A DNA stretch of 64,000 nt, taken from assembly GCA_001465935.1 (NCBI GenBank), contig LNKV01000053.1, forward strand, positions 62,001 to 126,000, read 5' to 3'. Position 1 is the stretch's first letter. Each line of letters opens with the position of its first letter. Origin of the DNA: Clarireedia homoeocarpa (Eukaryota; Ascomycota; Leotiomycetes; Helotiales; Rutstroemiaceae). The position numbers and the translations under genes are program-made. Of the stretch, positions 11,039-23,098 are shown one piece after another. Below the pieces are notes generated by a model, which saw only the letters and a list, made by a program, of their open reading frames with translations, did not search any database and was not told the origin of the DNA.

Positions 11039-12388
11039 CTACACCCGCCTACGACGCATCTTCAAAATCGGCACCGAAGTACCGATACTTCCAGAGCCAG
11101 TACTGGTCGTCAACCCAATACTGCTCGAAGCAACACTTGCAACATCCGACGTTCTCGACGACAGCGCACTCGTCACACTCGACAATCCCAAAGTCAAAGT
11201 AGCACTAGCCGTCGGAGTCAAGCCGCGACTCACAGACCCCGTACTGACAATAACCGTACTCATTCCACTGCTCTGCGTCTCTGCCGCGCTTAAAACCGAT
11301 ATCTGACTTGACAAGCTAGCCTTACCCGCAACATACCATTGCGGGGTTCCCTTTTCAGCGTCAATAACTGCATCGCCATAGCCCGTGGGTATGGGGATTT
11401 TGCTGATGGAAGCAGATGATGAAATGGTTGATGTGGCGGTGGTGGCGCTGATGAAACAGCCGGCTACTCGGGTTGTGATGGAGGATACAGTTGTGTATGA
11501 GACGGTTGATCCGAGGGTGTTAGTTGCAGGACGGACGAGATAGGTTACATCTGTTACTGTGTTGCTTACGGAACAGGATGTTGAGGACGATAGACCTGAG
11601 GAGGTGATAGAGCCTGAGGATATCAATGAACCTGATGCAGAGCTTGTAAGGCCGCTGGGTCCAACAGAGCCAGTCTTTGTGACGGAACCAGAAAGAGCAG
11701 ATCCAGATGGAATGCTGGTTACCGAACCACTTTGGATTGAGGTAGCCGAGCCGCTTTGAGAGGACGATAGGCTGGAAGAAATGCGTGTGACTGAACCGCT
11801 TTGAACTGAAGTGACTGAAGCGATGCTGGATGTTGATGATTGCGACGTGAGAACACTGGAGATTCCTGTGGCCGTGGCCGAAGATGAAAGCAAACTGGAT
11901 GATACGGAAGAGCTGCTTAGCTTCGAAGAAGTGGAGCTAGAAAGGGAGGAACTAGATTTCGAGGTAGAGGACGAAGAACTAGACGTGCTGCTTTGGGAAG
12001 TCGAAGTTTTCGATGAGGTAGTGCTAGTAGTGGACTGAGACGTGGTTGTCGGTTGAGCCGTGGTCGTCGGTTTGACTGTGGTTGTTGGCTGGACTGTGGT
12101 CGTCGGCTGAACTGGAGTAGTCTTTGGAGTCGTAACTGGAGGGGGGGTAGTTTTCACCGCTGTGGTTGCTGTAGTTTTCGCAGTGGTCTTTTTCAGAGCC
12201 CTTGCAAAGAACTTGAGTATTTCTAGATTATCTAGAATTCCATCGGTAGATGGTGCATGAGTCTCAAGAACGAGTGCACTCGAGACTGTGGCCGGATTGA
12301 TGTTCTCCTCTGGCTGCGGATTGGGAATCGCTTGGACGGCAGAAAAAAGTAGGATGGAAAGAATGAATGAATGTGAAGGGAAATGCAT
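11039..12388 (-). CDS. Secreted Ser/Thr-rich mucin-like protein
   Basis: Single-exon ORF of 449 aa. The first 20 residues (MHFPSHSFILSILLFSAVQA) form a typical signal peptide. A Pro/Thr segment follows with repeats such as QPTTTVQPTTTVKPTTT (~residues 95–120), then about 100 residues that are almost entirely Ser, and further Ser/Thr/Gly-rich sequence with a few Cys (~280 and ~315). Such composition indicates heavy O-mannosylation and an extracellular or wall location. The C-terminus is basic (MRRRRV) and lacks the hydrophobic tail of a GPI signal, unless a 3' intron was missed. The strong serine bias also makes a long acidic shadow frame on the other strand, which was ignored. No family assignment. 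Confidence 0.75.
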   Translation of the reverse strand: MHFPSHSFILSILLFSAVQAIPNPQPEENINPATVSSALVLETHAPSTDGILDNLEILKFFARALKKTTAKTTATTAVKTTPPPVTTPKTTPVQPTTTVQPTTTVKPTTTAQPTTTSQSTTSTTSSKTSTSQSSTSSSSSSTSKSSSSLSSSTSSKLSSSSVSSSLLSSSATATGISSVLTSQSSTSSIASVTSVQSGSVTRISSSLSSSQSGSATSIQSGSVTSIPSGSALSGSVTKTGSVGPSGLTSSASGSLISSGSITSSGLSSSTSCSVSNTVTDVTYLVRPATNTLGSTVSYTTVSSITTRVAGCFISATTATSTISSSASISKIPIPTGYGDAVIDAEKGTPQWYVAGKASLSSQISVLSAAETQSSGMSTVIVSTGSVSRGLTPTASATLTLGLSSVTSALSSRTSDVASVASSSIGLTTSTGSGSIGTSVPILKMRRRRV

Positions 12389-13123
12389 TTTGAAACTTAA
12401 TGAATGACTGTAAAGACTGTGAATTGATAATGACCGAAGAAGATGCTTGGGTGAAAGTCATGACTTATGAGAGATGCACAGTCTTTTATCATTTCAATTA
12501 CAGTCTATCATGACCTTGGACACTCAGTGCTACCGTTTCTGGAGGGGTGAAGGATCAGGATTGCTTCCATTTCCATTCTATTACAAAAACACGATAGGCA
12601 ATTAGAGCAGAAGTAAAATGAAAGACGGAAGCAATGGCTACTGTGTAGAAAGCAGAGCTTATGTCAGGTGGGGAGGTAATTGGCACTTCAGATGACTGCG
12701 CAAAGAAAACCACATTTGCGACCCAAGCGATACAACGTTAAAATCCTTCCATCAGAAAATCACGAGGATTGGTCGGTAATCAGTCCCATAATCTCATGAT
12801 GCAGGATTAAATAGGATCAAATTATGATTGCAAGGAGTTCTTGGTGATTCTTTTTTTGGATTTCGCACGAGATTGTGCTGAGAGCATGAGGAGCGAGGCA
12901 TGCATATTGTACTTACAAATGTTTTGCCGTCAACATCGTAAGTCTTTTAAATATACCACTTCCACCGGTATACACAATGGTATACTTTTCATCAATACAC
13001 TCATTTGCTTCCTTGCGTTTCCAGCATCAGTCGGTCTTTACCTTGATTTGCAATATTTTCGTTCCTTGACCTTTGTTCTCTCAAGTCCCACCATACATTC
13101 TTTCGTTCTCCAACTATATCGAG
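12389..13123. other. Divergent promoter region
   Basis: About 735 bp between the start codons of the minus-strand Ser-rich gene and the plus-strand metalloprotease. No ORF with a recognisable domain. AT-rich; nothing else identified. Confidence 0.5.
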
Positions 13124-14328
13124 ATGCAGCTTCTACCACATCTCCTAACCGCAAGCTTATTCGGTCAAGCTCTAGCCGTAAGCATGAGCAGTCGATTCAC
13201 TGTCTCGTCGACTTGTTCTACGTCCAAAGTCAACGATATGCTAGATGAAACTATCGATATGGTAAAAGTTGCCATCGCAGGCATTGATACTCTCTTGAAC
13301 GCTGGAATCAGGGTCAAGCCAACGTTCGCGACTGCTGAGATCAATTCTTTGATGAATGCAGCTCGATTTGTGTGGGGCATTCAATCCCCAGGAACGTGGG
13401 CGACATCGTTGAGTACAGCTGATACTGATCAGTTGAAACAAGCTCAAGGTATGCTCAGGCTCTTTGGTAGATTGTTCACCAGAATTAAACTGATGCAAAC
13501 ACAGCAAATTACCAAAAGCTTTATGCTGCACTGAATTCAGGGACTGGCATGAACCCTAGCGAGAACACTTTGTTCTGCGATGATTCCACATTGAAGTGGA
13601 CAACCGTAAGTTCAACCCCATAACCGAGACATTGCTTTACTAACACAGTAAACAGAAAGCGGCAGACGTTTTCCCAAACGCTCCTGCAACTCAGACGGTG
13701 CAGCAATTCTGTATGTGGCGAATCCTCGTTTCTGACCCTTTGCTAATTGATGCGTAGTCCAAGAACAAGGTGCTAAGGATGTTTCCGTGTTCAAAGGCAT
13801 ATGGAAAGATCCAGACCACAAGCGACAAAACAACGCCTATTTCAATTTCTTTATCGATGAGTACGATGGCAGTGCGATGTGCTCTAGCAAGGCAGCTGAA
13901 GCAATCACCTACTGGAATTCAGGGAACATGTTGCTTTGTCCCAAAGCTTTCGACTCGTCCAATTACAAGACCAGTTTAAAAAGTATGAGATCCACCACAG
14001 AAGAGGTTATGTGGAAAAACGTCCGATCACTTCCTGGTGTCTTCCTTCATGAGATGATGCACTTTCTTGACCTGCAACCACATGGTATGTCCTTGTATGG
14101 AACGTATGGAACTCAAGATATAAAAACTAACAAGATGCAGTAATTGACCAGAAAGTGTCAACCGACGATGGACAAGTCGCAGCAGCTTATGGACTAATTG
14201 CATGCTGGATGCTGTCAGGAAAAGCTGGAGCAGAGACTGTGGATAAGTCAAAGGCCATAACGAATGCAGATTCTTATAATGTTTTCGCAACGATGGCATA
14301 CCTGCAGTCAGCGGAGTTTATTGGTTAG
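13124..14328 (+). CDS. Secreted zinc metalloprotease, aspzincin (M35)-like
   Basis: Five exons (13124–13448, 13505–13605, 13656–13710, 13758–14084 and 14141–14328) join in frame to 331 aa. The N-terminus MQLLPHLLTASLFGQALAVS is a signal peptide, which is why this ATG is preferred over the in-frame one at 13073. The zinc site LHEMMHFLD (~residue 257) gives HExxH. Downstream, VSTDDGQVAAAYG resembles the GTxDxxYG segment that carries the third zinc ligand Asp, and NADSYNVFATMAYL matches the usual NADSYxxFA end of the family. It likely degrades extracellular protein. Four cysteines suggest disulfides. It is diverged from classic deuterolysins, so the exact subfamily is uncertain. Confidence 0.8.
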
Positions 14329-14913
14329 AAGAAGTTGCCTGGAGTATTTCGAGGGAGAGGCATGATTCATTTGGAAGGGAAAATGTCTACGTAAAACAAA
14401 ATAAAATGTAATTTTCAAAAAGTAATCCACCTGCCGCCGCATCCTTTATGACCACACGGAGCCGCGATGATAGGTCTCAACAGATTACGTAGATTCAGGT
14501 AATCTTGCCGTGTGCCAAAGAGCAGAAATTGATGTTTTGGCAACAAATCGCTGGCACGTCGTTGTCGAGTGAAAACGCCATATTAACTTGTTTTTATGCG
14601 GAGGAATGACACGACTCCAAGAATTCAGTAGCTCCATCAACTACTGGAAAGACTGTGAACAAGTGTTTGAGAGCAGCGTGTATGACACTTCACGGTCGCT
14701 CGACATGAAGCATTATATCATTTCTCGTCTGCACCTGAGAAGTCAGAAGTTCATTGACAGGTTGCGACTGCGCCACAATCACGTGTATACTGTACATAGT
14801 TCTATCTCCCCGTCGACCACTTCGCTGCTATTTTTGATAGCTAGTAAAAGCAAGCACAGCTCTCCAACTAATCGTTTGCGATCCAAAAAAGGAATCGTAA
14901 ATCATCAAGCGCT
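14329..14913. other. Intergenic, no gene recognised
   Basis: An ORF at 14588–14926 overlaps the next start codon region and shows no domain. Probably 3' flank of the protease gene and promoter of the SR-rich gene. Confidence 0.5.
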
Positions 14914-16057
14914 ATGGATGATTTAAGGTCAGAGCGGGATGCTATGCGCAAAAGAGATTCTCGTTCTAGATCCCCCCGTCGACATCATTCGCATTCGCAT
15001 TCTTATCGCAAACGGTCGCCACACAGCAAACACCACAGAAGCAAAGGCGCAAACGATTCAATCGCACCTCATTCCCTTCCATTCAATTCTCCGCAGCTCA
15101 CCAAACACGACTATGATTTCTATAAACCAATGTTTGCATTATACTTGGATATGCAGAAGGGGATATTTTTGGATGAGCTAGGAGACACAGAGATTAAAGG
15201 ACGATGGAAGAGCTTCATAGGGAAATGGTAAATATTCTAGCATTGCCAGCTATGGTGCGGGTTAGCTGGCACGTGGCTAACATGTGTGAGGAATCGTGGA
15301 GAACTTTCAGAAGGATGGTATGACCCCTCAACTTTACGAAAGGCGCAAGACTCTGCCAGAGCGACCGAAGAAGAACATGCGCGAGAGTCGAACACGAAGC
15401 TATCCCTAGAACAAATGTCTGAGAGTGGGCGCGTATCTAAAAACACTATAGCAAGAGAGGCAGATGATGGTAGCGACAGTGATGATTCCATAGGTCCGAC
15501 TCTTCCGGGAGATGCTGGAAAAGGGAAACGCAGTAGAGTGGGACCGAGTATTCCAAATTTGCAAGATCTGGAACTCAAGAGGGGTAGGCCAAACTTGAAT
15601 GTCTTCATAGTGTATTATATCAGCTAACGGTGTCACAGAACTGGATGCGGAGGATCAATTAGCTCGTCGCGATGACATTCGATTTGCGCGGAAACTTGAT
15701 CGCAAAGAACAGAAGGCGGCATTAGACGAATTGGTTCCTCGTGCAGAAGCTGGTACCAGAGAGAGGCAGTTGGAAAAGAAGAAAGAAGTTAATGAGAAGA
15801 TGAAGTCATTCAGGGAAAAATCGCCAGGCGCGGCAGAGGTTCCAGATAGCGATCTGATGGGCGGGGATGATAGCATTGAGGGGTTTAAGAAGAAGAAAGA
15901 GGAATTCGAGCGGAAAAAGAACGAGAGAGAGCTGAGAAAAGAAGAGATAATGAGGGCTAGACAGGCTGAGAGGGAGGAGAGACTGCAGGAATATCGGCAG
16001 AAAGAAGAGGGTACTATGGCAATGCTTAAGGCTTTGGCTAAGCAAAATTTTGGCTAA
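14914..16057 (+). CDS. SR-rich nuclear protein, SCI1/HEL117-like
   Basis: Three exons (14914–15227, 15291–15583 and 15639–16057) give 341 aa. The N-terminus is rich in Arg/Ser/His (RDSRSRSPRRHHSHSHS), as in splicing-associated proteins. It is followed by a conserved block reading HDYDFYKPMFALYLDMQKG, then FLDEL and KSFIGKWNRGELSEGWYDP, which matches the core of the family annotated in plants as STYLE CELL-CYCLE INHIBITOR 1 and in fungi often as RNA helicase HEL117. A GPTLPG/GPSIP motif pair sits at about residue 190–210. The C-terminal third is a highly charged coiled coil (FKKKKEEFERKKNERELRKE) ending in LKALAKQNFG. There are no helicase motifs, so the HEL117 label should not be read as an enzyme. 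A role in nuclear RNA metabolism is inferred from composition only. Confidence 0.78.
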
Positions 16058-16153
16058 GGGACAGGTTTTAGGATTTTAACACACAGGACCTGCCGCTACT
16101 TAAGGATATACTCATTGAATTCAGTCGAGTCTCTTGACCCAATCTTCTATCTT

Positions 16154-16213
16154 CAATGCAGTCACTCTCAATATGCTGCGAGACAATGCAGTCACTCTCA
16201 ATATGCTGCGTGA
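16154..16213. repeat. 30-bp tandem duplication
   Basis: Two adjacent copies of a 30-bp unit starting CAATGCAGTCACTCTC, differing at one base, just downstream of the SR-rich gene. A second local repeat (CTTGTCTTGTGCYGAKGCC, ~30 bp) occurs at 16235–16264 and 16439–16468. Confidence 0.9.
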
Positions 16214-16684
16214 AAATGCTCAGCCTTGTTCGGTCTTGTCTTGTGCTGATGCCAAAAATAATCTAGAGATGGTCTGTTAGTTAGTATACCTACTCGTAGA
16301 ATCTGCTATTTGGTTTCTAGAGTTAACAAAACTAAGAAAAGAAGTATAGTATTCTAAGAATATATAAAATTCTAAGAATATCAAATACAATCTTAGTGCT
16401 CTAGTAGCGTGATTCTAACCTCTAAACCTGGTACTTGACTTGTCTTGTGCCGAGGCCAAAAATAATCTCAAATTTACACTACGAGTACTGTATCTCAAAA
16501 TTACTGATCTTTCAATAATGCCTGTAGATACAACGATGGAATTTTATAGACTATGAGTTCAGTCTAGATAATTCATTGATCGACTGGGCAGCCGAGCATA
16601 CTATATTGTGGCAAAATTTGCGCAAAAGTGTGTTCAAACCGTTTCAAACTCCGCACAAAATCGAAGTAGGTAGATGCGCGAGCT

Positions 16685-17936
16685 ATGGAGGTCGTTGGAA
16701 GAAGAGCAATGTGCGCGGGGTTGAAGAGTCGTGGGGTTTTGTGCTTGCAGAACATACAGCGAAATTCACCCCCAGCATGTAGGAAACTAAGCACAACATT
16801 ATTCCGTGCTGCGAAGTCAAAACCACAGACCACCAAGAAGATACCGAAGGCTCGGCCAGAATACAGGTTATAACCTCATATCTATGCTCCTGCAATCATC
16901 CTGACCATTTCGCAGAACCCCAACCCCAGGGCGGAAGCTCAACGATGCCGAACCAACCCCTCCACCACCACCTCCGGAATTCTCATGGTACAGGAAAGTC
17001 CCTCTGATTGGCGCGGGCATTGTCATCCTCATGATTGCTGGGGCAGGCTCCTATGTATATGTGCTCAGTAAGAATGTAGCTACTGAATCACCTATATCTC
17101 CAGCCACTCAAGAGGATGTCTCTTCCCGCTACAACAGTATAGCCTCCAAATTTGACAGTGAAATCGAAACCACGGAATATTGGACGGGGATCACAAAGGC
17201 TCGCAAGAAGATGATAGCGGAAGCTTCTGGGGATGTGCTTGAAGTGTCGATTGGGACCGGAAGAAATCTGGACTACTACGATTGGGACTTCAAGGGTTTC
17301 AATGGTGTGGGGAAGATTAGCCAGGACCCAAGAATGGGAATCAAGAGAGGCAAGGTAAAGAGTTTCACAGCAGTAGACAAAAGTGCGGAAATGCTCGAAG
17401 TTGCGCACGAAAAGTTCTCGGCCATGTTCCCGGGAGTTATAGGCGTGCGATGGATTGTTCAAGATGCTGCAGAACCGATACCTGGACCACCAAGGAACGC
17501 GAATGAGAGGAGTGGAAACAAAGACGCGAAATACGACACAGTAGTACAGACTATGGGATTATGTTCGGTGAATGATCCAGTGGCATTGTTGAAGAATTTG
17601 GGAGAATGTGTAAAGGAGGAGGAAGGGCGCATACTGTTACTGGAACACGGAAGAGGGAGTTGGGCGTGGGTAAATCGACTTCTGGATGGTTCTGCTCAAA
17701 GTCATGCAACTCGTTGGGGATGCTGGTGGAACAGAGATCTGGAGGAAATTGTTAAGGACAGTGGACTGGAAATTGTGAAGATGGAGAGGTGGCATTTCGG
17801 GACAAATTCCAGGTTCGAATTGAAGAAACCGAAAACTACTACCTTGATCAAGGAACGGGCAGAGGCTGTGAAACAAGAGATACAGAAGCAGGAAGAGAAG
17901 GTTGAAAAGATAGTGCAGAAGAAGGGATGGTGGTGA
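16685..17936 (+). CDS. oms1: Mitochondrial methyltransferase OMS1-like
   Basis: Two exons (16685–16866 and 16916–17936) give 400 aa. An Arg-rich N-terminus without acidic residues predicts mitochondrial import. A proline stretch (PTPPPPPPEFSWYRK) precedes one transmembrane segment (VPLIGAGIVILMIAGAGSYV, ~residues 90–110), consistent with inner-membrane anchoring. The SAM-binding motif is VLEVSIGTGRNLDYYDW (~166–182), with post-motif VDKSAEMLEVAHEKF and GRILLLEHGRGSW, as in yeast Oms1. The C-terminus is a Lys/Glu coiled coil. Yeast OMS1 was found as a suppressor of OXA1 loss and has been tied to respiratory complex stability; substrate is not established here. The donor of the single intron (GTTATA) is weak but the join gives the conserved PGRKLNDAEP. 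Confidence 0.88.
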
Positions 17937-19066
17937 AGCTTCAAGCATTTGGCACTCTTCTCCCACATGAACTTACATAGCAGGGCATATAACCACCGAC
18001 GCTTTGATATTTGCGTCGGGGTTAATTGTTGCAAAGATTCTGATCTCTGCCATGTCTCGTGTGCATATTATCTTGTCCCTGGAAATGCTACCTAAGGCAT
18101 ACGCATTTATTGGTACCGTTGTACAACAGGCTTATCGCACTACCTTGACGGCTTGTCGTTGGCCAACTACGAGTGCACAAAGGATGGCCACAAAGCTTAT
18201 GATAGGGGTTCTCAAATGTGTTCGTCAGCCTTACAAGCGTATCGATTACCTCTTATGGAAGTTTGCTAGCAAATCAAGCATTTTGACAAGACTTGCTGAG
18301 AGATGAGTAGAGGTTATCTCAAAACGGTTGAAGACGGTCCAGGCCCCCTGTGCGGCGAGTCCGGGAATGACGAACAACACAAATACCCATGTTTTGATTA
18401 TTCCGCTGCTGACGAGATTTCCAGTTAAATTGTGGCCGAAAAACAGCAAAATGTATCACGCAACACACGCCCTTAACTTGAGTTCTTATTGCCCAGCCCG
18501 CAGTCCACAGCTCGTGGCAATCGCAAACAAATCTACCAATGTCAATATCAGTACCCATACCATATCTATTTGTCCTATCAACGCCGAGCTCCACTTACCC
18601 CGGAGAGAATCCGAGCGATATCTACCCCGTCATCACGTGTCAGGGGTCTCAGTCCGGGCATAATGTGGATCGTCTGTGCAATGACGACCAACTGCAGTGA
18701 GAGTTAGGAAAACGCTCGAGACTAAAAAGGTTAAGCTCAATCTTTTTACGTATCGTTTTTCTTGATTCGAGCATTTTATCACTCTATCTGTTGCAGATCC
18801 CGGACGCCTGACTATTTCTCTACTGTCATTTTCCTTATCAATTTTTGCGGGGTCGCGGAAGGGCTCATGAGTAAGTTGCTTGGGTTGTGATTATCTACTG
18901 GTGAATTGAGCTTTCAGTACTTGTGTGCAGGTAGGCAGGGTTAATTTTTTTCCTTAATGATGATCGTATCCTCCTCGTTTGTCTCTTCCGTCTTTCTCTC
19001 CTTCTCTCATTTTTCTTTCTATCTCATCCATTGAGTTGAGTCCATCGACCATTCGGGTAGCTAGTC
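17937..19066. other. Intergenic region with scattered unassigned ORFs
   Basis: About 1.1 kb. On the minus strand between 18250 and 18700 several short hydrophobic frames occur (for example GIIKTWVFVLFVIPGLAAQG near 18370–18430), but no set of splice sites joins them convincingly. This may be a decayed membrane-protein gene. The last 90 bp before 19067 are pyrimidine-rich (CT tract about 18970–19030), as is common in strong fungal promoters. Confidence 0.4.
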
Positions 19067-20993
19067 ATGCCTCGAAGACACTCTGCGACAGCCCACGATG
19101 CAGATGCGGCTCAATTAGCCGCTCTAGGCCATAAAGCAGAATTGGATCGCAATTTCTCTACACTTTCTATGTTAGGTTTGGCATTTGCCATTCTTAACTC
19201 ATGGACAGCTCTTGCGGCAAGTTTGAGCGTTGCGCTACCTAGTGGTGGATCAACTTCCGTGCTTTGGGGTTTGATCAGTAAGTATCCTCTCCTCAACTTC
19301 TGCTCTCGCGACTTGAGCGCTGATATTTGGCTTCAACAGCTGCCGGTGTTTGCAACTTGTGTCTTGCCGTTTCACTCTCCGAATATCTTTCCGCCTACCC
19401 GACAGCCGGAGGTCAATACCATTGGGTGGCAGTTATCTCATGGAAGCGCTATGTCCCGATTCTTAGTTGGATTACAGGCTGGATCAACGTTGCAGGTTGG
19501 ATCGCGCTCGTCGCCTCCGGTGGTCTCCTCGGTTCTCAACTCATCGTTGGTATAATCTCCCTCACCCATCCCGACTACTCTCCCGAACGCTGGCATCAAT
19601 TCCTCCTCTACATCGCATACAACATCATCGCGCTCGTGATCAATGCATTCATGACATCTCTTCTCCCTCTCATTACCAAATCTGCTTTCATATGGAGTAT
19701 ACTCGGGTTCGTCGTGATCTCGATTACCGTCCTTGCGACTGCAAGCCCAGAATACAACTCCGCAGAATTTGTCTTTACAAATTTCCTCAATGAGACTGGA
19801 TGGCCTGATGGAATCGCTTGGCTTTTGGGTCTTCTACAGGCTGGTTTGGGTCTTACCGGTTTCGACGCAGTGGCGCATATGATTGAAGAGATTCCCAACC
19901 CAGCTATCGAAGGTCCGAAAATCATGATAGGCTGCGTATTGATCGGTGTCTTCACCGGCTTCATCTTCCTCATGGTCCTCCTATTCGTCGCCGGCAATGT
20001 CAACGACGTTATTGAATCCGCAGCCGGTCCTCTCCTCCAAATCTTCTACCATGCAACCGGTTCCAAAGCCGGCGCCATCTGTCTCCTCGTCTTCCCCCTC
20101 GTCTGTCTCCTCTTCGCAACCATCTCCATCACCACCACTTCCACGCGCATGACGTATGCGTTTGCGCGCGATGGCGGTCTTCCTTTCTCCAGAGTCTTCT
20201 CGAAAGTCCATCCGAAGTTGGGTCTCCCGCTGAATGCGCTCTGGTTGACAATGACTTGTGTACTGCTTTTTGGACTTATTTTCTTGGGCTCGAGCTCGGC
20301 GTTTAATGCGATTGTTAGCGCGAGTGTGGTCGCGTTGGGGGTGAGTTATGCGATGCCGGTTGCGGTGGGGTGTTTGAGGGGGAGGAAAGTCTTGCCCGAG
20401 GATAGGAAGTTTAAGTTAGGGGCGGTAACGGGGTGGGTGTGCAATTTGGTGAGTTTTAGGATTTTCTATTTTTCAATGTATGGGGCTTCATGTATAGTCG
20501 TGGATGCGACTATCTTTGGGCTAGATTGGGTCCGTGGGATCATGCGGATTTTGAGAAGATCTGGGTTGAGAGAGAGAGAGATGAACACATGCTAACATCA
20601 TGAATTAACAGATCGGCATCGCATACGTGATAGTCACCACAGTTCTCTTCCTCTTCCCACCCGATTTGCCAGTCACAGGAAGCAATATGAGTACGTCTTC
20701 CCCCCGCCCCCCCTCCCCCAAGTCCCTCACAAGCCCATACATGCTAACAAACAAAAACAGACTACTGTGTCGTAGCCTTCTTCCTCGTCTTCGTCATAGC
20801 CGTCGTCCAATGGTTCGTCGACGGCAAGAAGAACTTCACAGGTCCGAGAGTCGATCTCGATGCGATGGGAGAGGGTCATGTAGTTGGTATACCTATCGAT
20901 GGTGGGGAGGGTGTGTATGAAGATGGGACGACGGGGAAGATTAGTGGGAGTGAGGGTAGTGAGAGGGAGGGCGGGAAGGGGATGCAGATTTGA
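19067..20993 (+). CDS. APC-superfamily permease (amino acid/GABA/choline type)
   Basis: Four exons (19067–19277, 19340–20448, 20612–20690 and 20761–20993) give 543 aa. About twelve hydrophobic segments are visible. Hallmarks of the fungal amino acid/choline permease group are FSTLSMLGLAFAILNSW at the first helix, then SEYLSAYPTAGGQYHWV, GLTGFDAVAHMIEEIPNP and MTYAFARDGGLPFSRVFSKV. These place it with GABA permeases, choline permeases (HNM1-like) and related plasma-membrane symporters; the sequence alone does not decide the substrate. The hydrophilic C-terminus is acidic and Gly-rich. The second intron begins at GTGAGT (20449) and has a GCTAACAT branch site. A long CT-rich stretch precedes the start codon. 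All exon joins keep frame. Confidence 0.9.
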
Positions 20994-23098
20994 CGTAGTG
21001 GAGTTGTGTGGGATATATGGATTTTGTGCAAACTTTTTGTATAGTATGCATGAATAATGGCATTGCGCGGCGTTGAAAAGTGGATATGAATAGATGATTA
21101 TGAATTCTTGCTCTCAGTGCTTCTCGTTCGAGTGGAAAATGAAATACAATGCTGCGGAGTAAGTTGTAATGATGGATGTTCAAACGTAACAGTACCAGAC
21201 AAGGGGACATTGAAGATAGCTATGAGAGATTTAGAATGAGTATGAAGATGAGATGATGAAAACCCCACGGATAGTGAGCATATAGAGGAGTGAGTCTTTA
21301 AGGTCTATTTGCTGTTTCCCCCTTCATACGAACGGTCCCTCTATGCAAACTTACAAACAACATAAGATGATGATCCACAATGAAGTGAGAAGAAATGTGA
21401 CAATAGCAACAACAACAACAACAACAACAACAATAACAACAGTTGTATGAACCAACTAAATAAAAGAACCCTAAAACAGAAAGCCCAACTCCAACTTCTG
21501 TGAATTTGGCATTTACCGAGTCAGTCACTCAGTCCTCTTCCTTCCCATGTGTTATATCCAAGGTAAGAGCACCTCACACCTGCCTGTATCAAATCATCAA
21601 ATATCTACAACGGAGGAGAGTTTGTATACTCTTTTCCCACGTGGTTAGTTTCCACTCACGCCTAGGTAAGACACACATGCTGCATATATATTACACAGAA
21701 TTCGCTTAAACATCCAAATCACTCGTCCCGCTATAGCGGAACTGAAAGTATTCTTACCTGGTCTTTATGAATTGACCAAAGACTTTTCAAAGTGGATTAA
21801 TTGTGCCCTCTTCCTTTTCAGCGATCTATATATAAAGTGCTGAGTATTCTGGAATACGAACTCGTCAATTTTTCTTTCTAGCCGAGCAGCTGTTATTGCT
21901 GTTTTGAATGTTCTGGCTTCTTTAAAGGGTTTGTAGGTTTGAGTCTCTTCCAGCTATTCTCTCTCACTTGTTTGAAATTTAAGATGTGAATGATAATGAT
22001 AATGAATAGGGAAGTGATATTGCAGTAAGTATTGGAATGAAGATGTGCGTTTGGCAGTGAAAGATTCGGAGTTGGGAAGAAGAAAGTGATGGGAGGAAGT
22101 GAGTGAAGTGAGATGATGACAGCGGAGATCTTCAACTGCTGACACTGGTACTTTGACACAATTCTATCATTGCCCTTCAACCAATCTCCCAATATATATT
22201 TGTACTGCACACATTCCATTTATAAACTATATATAGGCAGCTCTAGAGACTTCGCTCACACTAGCAAATCTCTCAAGTAGAAAAAATGATATGGTAATAA
22301 CTTATCAGGAACTTTTCTCTCTTCATATAGTCGACCCGTTTTCTGTATAAACACAGCCTGGTAAACATACGGTAGGAATCAGCGAGAGTAGATCGAGATT
22401 TCTTATTCACATGAGCAGTGAATACTGTCTGCATTGCAATTCAGCATCTAAGCTATTCCTCCCTTAGCTCTTCTGTCACCTCCAGGAATATATCAAAAAC
22501 TCTAATCTCATGACTATTTGAGAGTTTCCTTTCCTTTCTTTCTGTTAAACAAAGATCAGAGGAAAACGATGACGATGAGAAATGCTCTGCTATGGTCCAA
22601 ATGATTGCGCATAAGGTCCCAACCAACAGAGCAGTCAGTGAATGCAAAAGCTGTTTGTTGCTTTGGACAAGAGTGATGCGTAGAGAAGACCGACCATTTG
22701 CAGAGAACAATAACGACAATTTGTACAAAAGAAAGAAATAATAATAATACTTGAAATACAAGTAGCAAAAATTAATCATCAAGAGATGAAAGCAACGGCA
22801 TCTTAACTTCAAGGCAAGACGTCGACAGTCTTACAGTATATCTCTCTTCCTTTTCCTCTTCCTCTTCAACTGTGTAAGTTAACCTCACGATTGACCGTGT
22901 CAGAAATCAGAAGTTCACCAGGAAGATATCCCCTCTTCTTCTCCCTCTCTTAGTCTACTTACTGGTGATTCGCGCCTCTCGTCCCTCCTGCCCCTCCTGC
23001 CCCTCCTGCCCCTCCTGCCCCTCCTGCCCCTCCTGCCCCTCCCTCCTCGCTTATTACAAAATTAGATATTCATAGAGTCCAAAAGGGGAAAAAAAGTA
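20994..23098. other. Gene-free spacer with simple repeats
   Basis: About 2.1 kb with no recognised gene. Contains a CAA trinucleotide run (about 21407–21440) and a 9-bp CTCCTGCCC minisatellite (22983–23043). Minus-strand ORFs at 21893–22219 and 22453–22812 are low-complexity and judged non-coding. Confidence 0.55.
22983..23043. repeat. 9-bp CCTCCTGCC minisatellite
   Basis: About seven exact tandem units of CTCCTGCCC. It lies about 55 bp downstream of the 3' end of the 5S rRNA gene. Confidence 0.95.

Noticed and set aside
11559..12038. Acidic plus-strand ORFs opposite the Ser-rich gene
   Set aside because: They are the antisense of Ser/Thr codons; the minus frame has a signal peptide and is much longer.
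22453..22812. Minus ORF of 119 codons in the 21–23 kb spacer
   Set aside because: Low-complexity composition, no domain, no supporting splice structure.
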